From Gammaproteobacteria bacterium (GTDB taxonomy: Bacteria > Pseudomonadota > Gammaproteobacteria > Pseudomonadales > Pseudomonadaceae): a DNA stretch of 9,449 nucleotides. Of this stretch, positions 1 through 5,600 are shown piece by piece; the stretch's first letter is position 1; each line of letters opens with the position of its first letter. Made by a program: the position numbers and the translations under genes. Below the pieces are notes generated by a model, which saw nothing but the letters and a program-made list of their open reading frames with translations, had not been told where the DNA came from and did no database searches. The stretch is from positions 1 through 9,449 of the forward strand of contig JAAYHO010000435.1 of the NCBI GenBank assembly GCA_012735335.1, written 5' to 3'.

Positions 1-636
1 GGTCTTGGCCTCGTTCCATTGCAGGCTGTCGGCAACCTGCTGGCTTTCATGCTGGCGTTTCTGCTGGTCGGGACGAGCCGGTGGTTCGAGCTTTTCCAGA
101 TTACGCGTGCGTAGCTGTTCCTGTTCGGCAATTAGTTGCTGCAGAGCATCCTCGGACTGATTCAGCTCTTTCTTGTATTCCGATACCGTCTTCTGCAGGC
201 CCGCGATGATGGCTGTCGGATCGGGCACCTCAGCAAACTCCGGAATGCTGGCCTGTGGCACACCGTAGTACTTGATTGCCATGTACATGGCCAACTGATA
301 AGCCGTCTTGAGGGCCAGCTGAGCGTTACGCAGATCACCTTCGGCACCATGAGCAGTATCGTTACCCTGGATACGCAGGAAGTTGATCTGGTGAATCAGC
401 GGCTTGCTGGTGCAATCGGCAAATACAGGATTTTTTACCAGTTCGTAAAAACTGGACTGGGGCAGGCGCGGAAGGGTCTCTTCCTTGTAGATGGTCTTGG
501 TCAACTCTTCGGCAAAACTGCGCAGACGGGTCAGCGCGCTGCCGGGATCGATGTGCAGTACCGCTTCGGCCAGGCCCGCCAGGTTGGCCAGCAATTCGTT
601 GCCGGGGCGCAGGAATTCGAAATTCACCGATGCCAT
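1..636 (-). CDS. hsdR: Type I restriction enzyme R subunit, N-terminal part (partial)
   Basis: This is the 5' part of a type I restriction-modification motor/nuclease subunit; the gene continues past base 1. The visible protein opens with MASVNFEFLRPGNELL and a helical domain with the pattern LRSFAEELTKTIY...NFLRIQGNDTAHG. This matches the N-terminal domain (DUF4145-like) of EcoKI-type HsdR, which begins NFEFLKGVND. A Glu/Gln-rich helical, probably coiled-coil, stretch follows at about residues 145-205. The nuclease and DEAD-helicase domains and hsdM/hsdS must lie outside the window. An in-frame ATG at 652-654 would add MDKVTY; I prefer the ATG at 634-636 because the sigma-54 promoter just upstream predicts transcription starting near 655, which would leave the first ATG almost leaderless. 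Neither start has a strong Shine-Dalgarno sequence. The family call is secure; completeness and activity cannot be judged here. Confidence 0.85.
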   Translation of the reverse strand, partial: MASVNFEFLRPGNELLANLAGLAEAVLHIDPGSALTRLRSFAEELTKTIYKEETLPRLPQSSFYELVKNPVFADCTSKPLIHQINFLRIQGNDTAHGAEGDLRNAQLALKTAYQLAMYMAIKYYGVPQASIPEFAEVPDPTAIIAGLQKTVSEYKKELNQSEDALQQLIAEQEQLRTRNLEKLEPPARPDQQKRQHESQQVADSLQWNEAKT

Positions 637-665
637 ATACGTTACTTTATCCATGCTGAATGAGT

Positions 666-682
666 AGCGAGGATCGTGCCAA
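666..682 (-). promoter_or_regulatory. Sigma-54 (RpoN) promoter for hsdR
   Basis: Read on the minus strand, the 17 bases are TTGGCACGATCCTCGCT. Against the RpoN consensus YTGGCACGrNNNTTGCW this has one mismatch (C for T in the -12 box). The invariant GG and GC are present with the exact 10-base gap. It lies wholly in the gap between the stop of the upstream sigma-54 activator gene and hsdR. The predicted start of transcription is about base 655. The position, the orientation and the neighbouring activator gene support each other. Confidence 0.82.
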
Positions 683-684
683 TG

Positions 685-2169
685 CTACTCAACGTCGTAT
701 TTTTCCATCCAGTTGCTCAGCGTTTGCTGGCTTTTCAGACCCAGCAACCTGGCAGCCTGCGTCTTGTTACCTGCTGTTTTGGCCAGTGCCTGCTGCAGAT
801 AGGGCCGCACAAACTCGCCGAGCAACCGTTGTATATCAACGCCTTGCGATACATCTACAGTTGCAGCCTGGCCTGATCGGGCCGGCATTTCGAACAAGGC
901 TCCGGCCATATCCTGCAGCTCGATAGTATCACCCTGACACCAAAGTGCAGCCCTTACCAAGGTCGCCTGCAGTTCCCTGACGTTCCCCGGCCATGCATGG
1001 CCGAGAACAATATTCTTTGCATCAGGAGAAATTTTCTTACCGACAAGGGCCCCATCCTGTTGACCCAAGGCAGCCAGGAGCGCATCGCACAACAGCAGCA
1101 GATCCCCTTCTCGCTGTCGTAAGGGTGGCAGATGCAGCACACCCACGGCCACCCGGTAAAAAAGATCCTCCCGGAAACGCCCTTCGGCAACCTCTGTCAT
1201 CAGATTGCAATGCGTGGCTGCTATCAGCCGCACATCGACGCGCTGCTCCCCTATGCCACCCACTGGCGTGCAGACACCCTCCTGTAAAACCCGGAGTAGC
1301 CTCACCTGCACGTCAGCCGCCAATTCGCCAAATTCATCAAGGAACAAGGTGCCCCCGTCCGCTTGCTGGAAGACCCCGGGTCTGTCTGCAATGGCACCCG
1401 TGAAAGCGCCCTTCTTGTGGCCAAACAGAGTGGAGTCGATCAGCTCGGGCGGAATCGCTCCGCAGTTAACAGCAACAAACGGCTTATCGGATCGCGGACC
1501 TGCATTATGGATTGCCCTGGCGAAGAGCTCCTTGCCGGTGCCGGTCTCACCATACACCAGCACGGGCACCAGTTTTTGCGCCAGTACCTGGGCCTGCTGT
1601 TTGAGCAACAGCATGTTCTTGTTGCGGGTGATGATGTTGTCAAAGGCAGCGTCGACTGGAGTGGCTTGCAACGCCATATTGCTCAGGCTTGAGGAGCTGA
1701 TCGCGGAGGCCGCCGGGACGTACTCGGCGGCTATCTCAAAGGGGATATTGACCTGCTGGACGCCCTGCTCCAGCGATGATTGATAAAAAGTGGCCGGGTA
1801 ACGGGTCTTACCCAACAGAATCCATACAGCCTGCATCGCCGCAGTGCCGGGGCTGAGCAGAATGGCCAAAGACTCACCCGCTGTTTGCAGCTGCCGCAGG
1901 TGCTGTTCGGCTGCCTCGTAGATCTCGGCGAAGTCGACTGGTGAAATGAGCGGCACCTGAGTAACTGCTAGGGGAACAGGCGTTTGTGCTGCCAGCCAGT
2001 CCCGATAAGCTTCCATCTCGAGGCGAGGGTAGGAACAAAGCAGTTCAACCCGGGAAAAATTGGCAGCACGCAGGGTTGAGAAGATTGGGCCTGGCAAGCC
2101 GCCGGTAGCTGCTTTTAGGTCGTTACCGCCAATCCAACACACCAGTACAGGTGATTTATTCTTGGCCAA
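685..2169 (-). CDS. Sigma-54-dependent transcriptional activator with CARF-like N-terminal sensor domain
   Basis: A 494-residue enhancer-binding protein that drives open-complex formation by RpoN polymerase. Its central AAA+ domain is intact: Walker A GETGTGKE at 207-214, the sigma-54 contact loop GAFTGA at 254-259, Walker B TLFLDE at 274-279, FREDLFYR at 332-339 and WPGNVREL at 393-400. A Fis-type helix-turn-helix forms the C-terminus (about 467-490). The first ~150 residues are not a receiver, PAS or GAF domain. They alternate strands and helices, starting VLVCWIGGNDLKAATG and with LLSPGTAAM at 104-112, which resembles CARF (Rossmann-like) sensors such as that of RtcR. The start is set at TTG (2167-2169) by AAGGAGG six bases upstream. 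Gene order and the RpoN promoter behind it suggest it controls hsdR. The CARF label rests on motif resemblance only; the ligand is unknown. Confidence 0.88.
   Translation of the reverse strand: MAKNKSPVLVCWIGGNDLKAATGGLPGPIFSTLRAANFSRVELLCSYPRLEMEAYRDWLAAQTPVPLAVTQVPLISPVDFAEIYEAAEQHLRQLQTAGESLAILLSPGTAAMQAVWILLGKTRYPATFYQSSLEQGVQQVNIPFEIAAEYVPAASAISSSSLSNMALQATPVDAAFDNIITRNKNMLLLKQQAQVLAQKLVPVLVYGETGTGKELFARAIHNAGPRSDKPFVAVNCGAIPPELIDSTLFGHKKGAFTGAIADRPGVFQQADGGTLFLDEFGELAADVQVRLLRVLQEGVCTPVGGIGEQRVDVRLIAATHCNLMTEVAEGRFREDLFYRVAVGVLHLPPLRQREGDLLLLCDALLAALGQQDGALVGKKISPDAKNIVLGHAWPGNVRELQATLVRAALWCQGDTIELQDMAGALFEMPARSGQAATVDVSQGVDIQRLLGEFVRPYLQQALAKTAGNKTQAARLLGLKSQQTLSNWMEKYDVE
827..841. 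promoter_or_regulatory. Possible enhancer (UAS) palindrome for the hsdR sigma-54 promoter
   Basis: CGTTG-TATAT-CAACG is an inverted repeat with 5-base arms inside the 3' coding part of the activator gene. It lies about 145 bases upstream of the -24 box of the hsdR promoter, within the usual 80-200 base range for enhancer sites. Only one copy was found, and 5-base arms can occur by chance. Confidence 0.2.
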
Positions 2170-2175
2170 TCGTTT

Positions 2176-2182
2176 CCTCCTT
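2176..2182 (-). promoter_or_regulatory. Strong Shine-Dalgarno setting a TTG start for the activator gene
   Basis: AAGGAGG on the minus strand lies six bases before the TTG at 2167-2169. An upstream in-frame TTG at 2203-2205 lacks a comparable site. The resulting N-terminus, MAKNKSPVLVCW, runs straight into the first strand of the sensor domain. Confidence 0.8.
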
Positions 2183-2208
2183 GGAGTAGCAGCACGGCTC
2201 GTCAAAGT

Positions 2209-2214
2209 TTTATA
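2209..2214 (-). promoter_or_regulatory. Possible -10 box of the activator gene
   Basis: TATAAA on the minus strand would place a transcription start near 2202, giving a leader of roughly 30 bases that includes the Shine-Dalgarno site. No convincing -35 hexamer stands 16-18 bases upstream, so this would be weak or activator-dependent, or merely an AT-rich stretch. Confidence 0.25.
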
Positions 2215-2275
2215 TTGCTAATGGCCCGACTAATTAGAAATGCAAGAACGTGTCTTACTCGCACAGGGGCTGCAG

Positions 2276-2514
2276 CTATTGTTTGACGTTGGCGTCCTCG
2301 TCACCCAACTCGACATACCGCGCCACTTCCCCAACCTGCACCTCGAAGAACTCGCATAACTTATCAAGGATCTCTGTCGTGGTGTTGCAACCCTTCTAAT
2401 TGGCAATTTTTGACAGCGTAGTGCGATGTCATGTGTGTCACGTTGGCCCTATACGTACCGCTCAAAATCTTTGCGGGATGTGTAGGTACTACCCAGGTAG
2501 AACACGGTAACCAT
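2276..2514 (-). pseudogene. Decayed small XRE/Cro-C1-type repressor gene
   Basis: The minus strand carries the remains of an ~80-residue helix-turn-helix protein. The 3' two-thirds read HRTTLSKIAN, a TAG stop, then KGCNTTTEILDKLCEFF and EVQVGEVARYVELGDEDANVKQ before TAA. This is the recognisable second half of the small XRE family with the pattern GIHRTTLSKIAN.RGYNTTTDNLDKLC. The N-terminal part (MVTVFYLGSTYTSRKDFERYV, then a stop, then GQRDTHDIA) lies in another frame, so at least one frameshift and two stops are present. It fills most of the gap between the antitoxin-like gene and the activator. The family may once have been an autoregulator or controller for the neighbouring genes; that role is inference. 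A sequencing error could explain one lesion but hardly all three. Confidence 0.7.
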
Positions 2515-2532
2515 CCAGTCAGCCCATCGTGC

Positions 2533-2934
2533 TTAACGCTCGCACCGCACAGCCTCTAGGTAATCCCGGACAGTTGACAGATCTATCAGCCCTCCGGCCA
2601 TCAGCAGATCTATGGGCGTGCTTCCGCTGAACAGGGCGTTATCGTTTGCCGTTATCAACCAGCGGTCGGCATTGGACTGGGTAGGGAAAAGCAGGTGCAG
2701 TGATTTATACATACCAAGAATGCAACTTGACCGTACGAGGAGCTCAGCTGACACCTCGGCGTTCCCGGGATTTTCCTTCCAGTTCCACAAAATGTTCCCA
2801 TCGCTCAAGCCCAGAAGCTTCATTTGCTGCGCATCCGAAAGTTGCCAAGTCGCCAGGACCCGGAAAATTGTGGGAAGCAGCCTCTTTGGCACTCCACTTC
2901 TGCCCAGCAAGCGCTTCGTATTCGCAAGTGCCAT
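2533..2934 (-). CDS. Xre/MbcA/ParS-type antitoxin-like protein (no partner toxin seen)
   Basis: A 133-residue protein. The C-terminal third has the Xre/MbcA/ParS toxin-binding signature: a W near residue 92, AND-ALFSGSTPIDLLMAGG at 96-115, then L..VRDYLEAVR to the end. The N-terminal ~75 residues are helical and correspond to the Xre-like DNA-binding part of the family. Such antitoxins normally sit just upstream of a RES-domain NAD-degrading toxin. Here the next DNA in the transcription direction is a broken XRE gene, and no RES reading frame exists. The start ATG (2932-2934) has GGGGA five bases upstream; a longer TTG-start version (from 2988) adds an unlike leader, VVLCSCICPP, and was not chosen. 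It lies 62 bases after the ATPase gene and may share its transcript. It could be an orphan regulator or a cognate-free remnant. Confidence 0.68.
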   Translation of the reverse strand: MALANTKRLLGRSGVPKRLLPTIFRVLATWQLSDAQQMKLLGLSDGNILWNWKENPGNAEVSAELLVRSSCILGMYKSLHLLFPTQSNADRWLITANDNALFSGSTPIDLLMAGGLIDLSTVRDYLEAVRCER

Positions 2935-2996
2935 GAGGATCCCCAAGTGAGTGAATGGCGGACATATGCAGCTACACAATACAACCAAAGGAAATT

Positions 2997-3674
2997 TTAG
3001 TTATCGGCCCTCCTCTCTCCTACCGTAACAAATACAAAAAGCCGCTCGGCATACCCGGCAGCCTCACCTACCAAACGGGCTAGCTGCGGTTCTCCCCCGC
3101 CAATGAACACCATCGGCAGACGATCTTGGCTCGCCCGGTGGATAGCAGAGATTAGTGCCGCGAGATCATCATCCACGAGGCATTGCAGGTCATCCATTAT
3201 GATTGCCCATGCATTACCTGCTACTCGCGCTGCGTCGCCTATTATTGCAAAAAGCGCTGGCAGATCATTATACATATCGCCGCTATCTGCGAGTTCAGGC
3301 TCAGGGTCAATCAACTCCCCTATACCGTCGCAATTAATTTCGTGGCCCAGAGCAAACCCGGCCAGTCCTCGTAGACCGCGAATGGCAATCATCCCAGCTT
3401 CATCATTAGTGGATAGTGAGCGCAATAGCCCCAGCATTTCAGAATAAAGAATCCGCGCCAACCCGGCGGCATTTGAAGAGGTAATTCTGGATACAAACAG
3501 GCCCTTTTGGCTTGCAGCCCCAGTAATCTCATTAAGCAGATCTGTTATGCCGCTGCATCCATGCCCGAGCAGCAGCATGGGGCGGACACTGCGTGCACCA
3601 ATAGCTCGATCATAAACGATATTCACAGACTCGAGGATTGAGTCACGCTCGGCTCTTTCGTTGGCAGGATTCAT
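2997..3674 (-). CDS. Truncated AAA-type (ORC/Cdc6-like) ATPase with degenerate P-loop
   Basis: The 225 residues match the N-terminal ATPase domain of a widespread 'ATP-binding protein' family of about 380-400 residues. Recognisable features are IDPEPELADSGDMYNDLPAL (122-141), Walker B-like AIIMDDLQ (157-164), AALISAIHRASQDRLP (172-187), GGGEPQLARL (192-201) and AGYAERLF (206-213). Two things are wrong. The P-loop reads GHGCSGIT (37-44) instead of GxxGxGKT, losing the catalytic lysine, and Walker B is DD rather than DE. The protein stops just after the AERLF motif, so the C-terminal winged-helix region is missing, and only 62 bases separate it from the next gene. GAGG stands five bases before the ATG. 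It may be a pseudo-ATPase kept for another role, or a decaying gene whose frame is still open. Confidence 0.7.
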   Translation of the reverse strand: MNPANERAERDSILESVNIVYDRAIGARSVRPMLLLGHGCSGITDLLNEITGAASQKGLFVSRITSSNAAGLARILYSEMLGLLRSLSTNDEAGMIAIRGLRGLAGFALGHEINCDGIGELIDPEPELADSGDMYNDLPALFAIIGDAARVAGNAWAIIMDDLQCLVDDDLAALISAIHRASQDRLPMVFIGGGEPQLARLVGEAAGYAERLFVFVTVGERRADN

Positions 3675-3824
3675 ATGAGCCTCAAAGTTTTGTACACGAC
3701 CGCCCTGCGCTGTGCTTTACGTGCATTGGCATTGCTCATGCGAGAAGAGGGCGAAGAGAAGCTTGCCCGATGCCTTGAGGAGAAGAGCCTACAACCCCCC
3801 CCCTTGTTTTGGGTCAAAAAATAA
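3675..3824 (+). CDS. Possible 49-residue protein, unknown
   Basis: A small frame runs MSLKVLYTTALRCALRALALLMREEGEEKLARCLEEKSLQ... and ends in WVKK. Its ATG shares the CATATG at 3672-3677 with the start of the divergent ATPase gene, and AGGA stands five bases upstream. The middle would make an amphipathic helix with an acidic patch, and a run of nine C (three Pro codons) comes near the end. I recognise no family. The frame fits no neighbour and may be chance; no competing gene was found on this stretch of either strand. Confidence 0.22.
   Translation: MSLKVLYTTALRCALRALALLMREEGEEKLARCLEEKSLQPPPLFWVKK
3795..3803. repeat. Nine-base homopolymeric C (minus strand G) tract
   Basis: The run C9 is the longest homopolymer noticed in the window. 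On the minus strand it lies in a 17-base interval between TTGACC (3812-3817) and TTGTAG (3789-3794), about 115 bases upstream of the ATPase start. If that -35 is used, tract length would set promoter spacing, as in phase-variable porA-type promoters. The -10 match is poor, so the promoter role is speculative; the tract itself is plain. Confidence 0.6.
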
Positions 3825-3915
3825 TGCAGGTATTTTGCCAATACAGGCCTGTGTAGCATTAACTGAGTGACGAGCAAGACCAGAGGAAAAGTGAGTCTGT
3901 GCGGCGAGCACCATG

Positions 3916-3941
3916 GGCCTCGGTGGGAGGCTACTGAGGCC
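3916..3941. repeat. Inverted repeat / hairpin in the tRNA-proximal non-coding region
   Basis: GGCCTCGGT (3916-3924) can pair with ACTGAGGCC (3933-3941) over 9 bp including one G-T wobble, with an 8-base loop. No clean T-run follows on either strand, so it is not a classical terminator. It may be a protein-binding palindrome or part of a structured transcript from the 3825-4097 stretch, in which no gene was found. Confidence 0.5.
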
Positions 3942-4018
3942 GCCATTTATCATTTCAGAATAGCGACTTCTATACCCCTTCCTCACTGACAAATGAACAC
4001 CGGCTTCTTCAACCCACT

Positions 4019-4046
4019 GGTCACCTATTGGTCACAATCCGGTCAC
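4019..4046. repeat. Three GGTCAC direct repeats at 11-base period
   Basis: GGTCAC occurs at 4019-4024, 4030-4035 and 4041-4046, each step exactly 11 bases, about one helical turn, so all copies face the same side of the DNA. They lie about 95 bases from the 3' end of tRNA-Asp. Spaced hexamers of this kind are typical of arm-type recombinase, excisionase or regulator sites; which protein binds is unknown. Confidence 0.5.
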
Positions 4047-4098
4047 GGTGCCGCAAGCTTGACTCTGAACTTCGTAGTCAAAAAATCTTCAGAAACGA

Positions 4099-4135
4099 AA
4101 AAACCCCTTAGCTTTCAACAAGCTAAGGGGTTTTT
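4099..4135. terminator. Bidirectional intrinsic terminator
   Basis: AAAAACCCCTTAGCTT (4099-4114) pairs with AAGCTAAGGGGTTTTT (4120-4135): a perfect 16-bp stem with a 5-base loop TCAAC, flanked by A and T runs so that it works on both strands. On the minus strand it ends the tRNA-Asp transcript only five bases beyond the CCA. It also shields tRNA-Asp from any plus-strand reading. Confidence 0.9.
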
Positions 4136-4139
4136 AATA

Positions 4140-4216
4140 TGGCGCGGCGGACGGGACTCGAACCCGCGACCCCCGGCGTGACAGGCCGGTATTCTAACCA
4201 ACTGAACTACCGCCGC
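4140..4216 (-). tRNA. tRNA-Asp (anticodon GUC)
   Basis: A 77-base cloverleaf with encoded CCA. The acceptor arm is GCGGCGG pairing with CCGCCGC followed by GCCA; the D arm starts with AGTTCAGTTGG; the anticodon loop is CTGTCAC with GTC at bases 4180-4182; the T arm is GCGGGTTCGAGTCCCGT. It has its own promoter upstream and a terminator straight after the CCA. Its 3' end faces the accessory block on the left. Confidence 0.97.
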
Positions 4217-4256
4217 GCACTGCTCGCAGGCACAAAGGCCGTTGGAGCAGGCGCGC

Positions 4257-4284
4257 ATTGTAAGCTTTCGGCAGGCCAAGTCAA
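4257..4284 (-). promoter_or_regulatory. Sigma-70 promoter of tRNA-Asp
   Basis: TTGACT (4279-4284), a 16-base spacer and TACAAT (4257-4262), followed by GCGCGCC. The GC-rich discriminator is typical of tRNA and rRNA promoters under stringent (ppGpp) control. The predicted start is near 4250, giving a leader of about 34 bases to be trimmed by RNase P. The -35 box ends six bases from the hipA stop codon. Confidence 0.85.
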
Positions 4285-4289
4285 GCCCA

Positions 4290-5600
4290 TCAATGATTCG
4301 CCAGATCCAGCCGCAGGTGCCTGCTTACTTCGTCGATCCAGCCCGGTGCTACCCCGGCTCTGTCAGCAAACTCCGGCCAGCGGGCCACTACTTCGCTTAC
4401 TTCAGCCAGCATGGCTTCGGCCCGGCCGCGCTTGAGTCCGGCGTTTCTGCCGCAGGCGATGAAGTCGTCGAGGGTGAAGCCGTCGCGCTTGTCGTTCATG
4501 CTCATCTGGTGGGTTGCGGTCCAGGCACCCTGCGGGTTGTAGCTGTAGGTGACGTCGAATGCCGGGGACAGTGACCACTGACCACGGCGGTCCATCAGGA
4601 AGGCGATGTTCTTGACGTGGTCATCCTGATTGCGGGCAATGATGTTGAAGGCCATACGGCGGAACTGCTGCTCCCGGGCCTGCATCGGCAGGCCGAGCTG
4701 GCGGATCACCAGCAGCGCCTGCTCATAGGAATGGGCACCGGCCTGGTTGAAGTCGAAATGCGCCAGTGCACAGAGCGACTGCATGTGCAGTTTGCCGCCG
4801 TCGTCGGTACGGTCGAAGCGGCGGGTCATGAAGTGCCGTCTGCCGCCCTCTTCCAGCAGTCGGCTCTCGCTCATGTTGATGCCCGCTGCGCTGGCCATCA
4901 GGTAATAGGCATACTCGATGGCGCAGTAGCCCTGAGGGTCATCCAGTTCCCGGTCGCGATTGCCGCTGACGCCATCAAATTTCAGCAGCCAGTACTCAAA
5001 TCCATCGTCAGTTGTCACCTGGCCGGAGCGCACCTCGTTGGTCCGGGGGTTCCAGGCGATCACCGCCTTGGCCCGTGCACCTCCGGCGGAGGTACCGACC
5101 CGCAGGATATCCTTCAGCGCCTCGGCCTTTTCCGCATCGGCAAAGGAGCTGGCCAGTTGATTACGGTTGGCGAGCACATCGGAGGCCAGCGCCACCAGTG
5201 CATCGATATCCACTTCGGTGGACTGGGAGATGCGTGGGCCGCTCATGGGGATGAACTCCAGCGCCCCCATGCCCCGACTACCGGTATAGCAGAGCCGTTC
5301 GATGGCATTGAAGCTGTCCGGGCTGCGGCCCTGCCCCGCCAGCCAGGCATTGATCAGGGTGTTACCGAATCTGTCCGGCAGGCTGTCGGCCAGCAGGCCC
5401 GGCAGCCCGTGAAAGGTTTCCCTGGGCAACTCCGGGAAACGGTAGACCCGGCGCGACAATGGCATGACCAGTGGCGACAGCTGGATACCACTGCTGACGA
5501 AGGCCGGGTCGTACTGAAAGTCGGCGACCTGCTCACCCTCTGCCAGCGACACCGCGCCTATGGTCCGCCCCCAGAGTCTTACCTCGGCCAGCGTGATCAT
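4290..5600 (-). CDS. hipA: HipA-type serine/threonine kinase toxin
   Basis: A 436-residue HipA, close to the usual ~440 length and without breaks. HipA kinases phosphorylate tRNA synthetases (GltX in E. coli) and cause growth arrest or persistence. The N-terminal subdomain spans about 1-115 (NAIERLCYTGSRGMGALEF at 98-116). A Gly-rich GTSAGGARAKA loop lies at 169-179 (SGVQPK in the E. coli protein), a likely ATP lysine in WLLKFDG at 204-210, the catalytic loop NQDDHVKN at 324-331 and the metal-binding SPAFDV at 345-350. The GTSAGGARAKA form places it in the SAGGARPKA-like branch, so its target may differ from GltX. It overlaps the upstream hipB by four bases (ATGA), implying coupled translation. 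Its 3' end lies just before the tRNA-Asp promoter, with no intrinsic terminator seen between them. Confidence 0.93.
   Translation of the reverse strand: MITLAEVRLWGRTIGAVSLAEGEQVADFQYDPAFVSSGIQLSPLVMPLSRRVYRFPELPRETFHGLPGLLADSLPDRFGNTLINAWLAGQGRSPDSFNAIERLCYTGSRGMGALEFIPMSGPRISQSTEVDIDALVALASDVLANRNQLASSFADAEKAEALKDILRVGTSAGGARAKAVIAWNPRTNEVRSGQVTTDDGFEYWLLKFDGVSGNRDRELDDPQGYCAIEYAYYLMASAAGINMSESRLLEEGGRRHFMTRRFDRTDDGGKLHMQSLCALAHFDFNQAGAHSYEQALLVIRQLGLPMQAREQQFRRMAFNIIARNQDDHVKNIAFLMDRRGQWSLSPAFDVTYSYNPQGAWTATHQMSMNDKRDGFTLDDFIACGRNAGLKRGRAEAMLAEVSEVVARWPEFADRAGVAPGWIDEVSRHLRLDLANH

Noticed and set aside
136..663. A plus-strand 175-codon frame at the left end
   Set aside because: It lies antisense to the clear HsdR N-terminus and resembles no family.
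3725..3741. Plus-strand TTGGCATTGCTCATGCG resembling a sigma-54 promoter
   Set aside because: GG-N10-GC spacing fits, but several -24/-12 bases differ and no gene follows on the plus strand.
3671..3946. Minus-strand 91-codon frame upstream of the ATPase
   Set aside because: It runs through the homopolymer tract with Ser/Arg-rich shadow composition, overlaps the ATPase start and has no recognisable motif.
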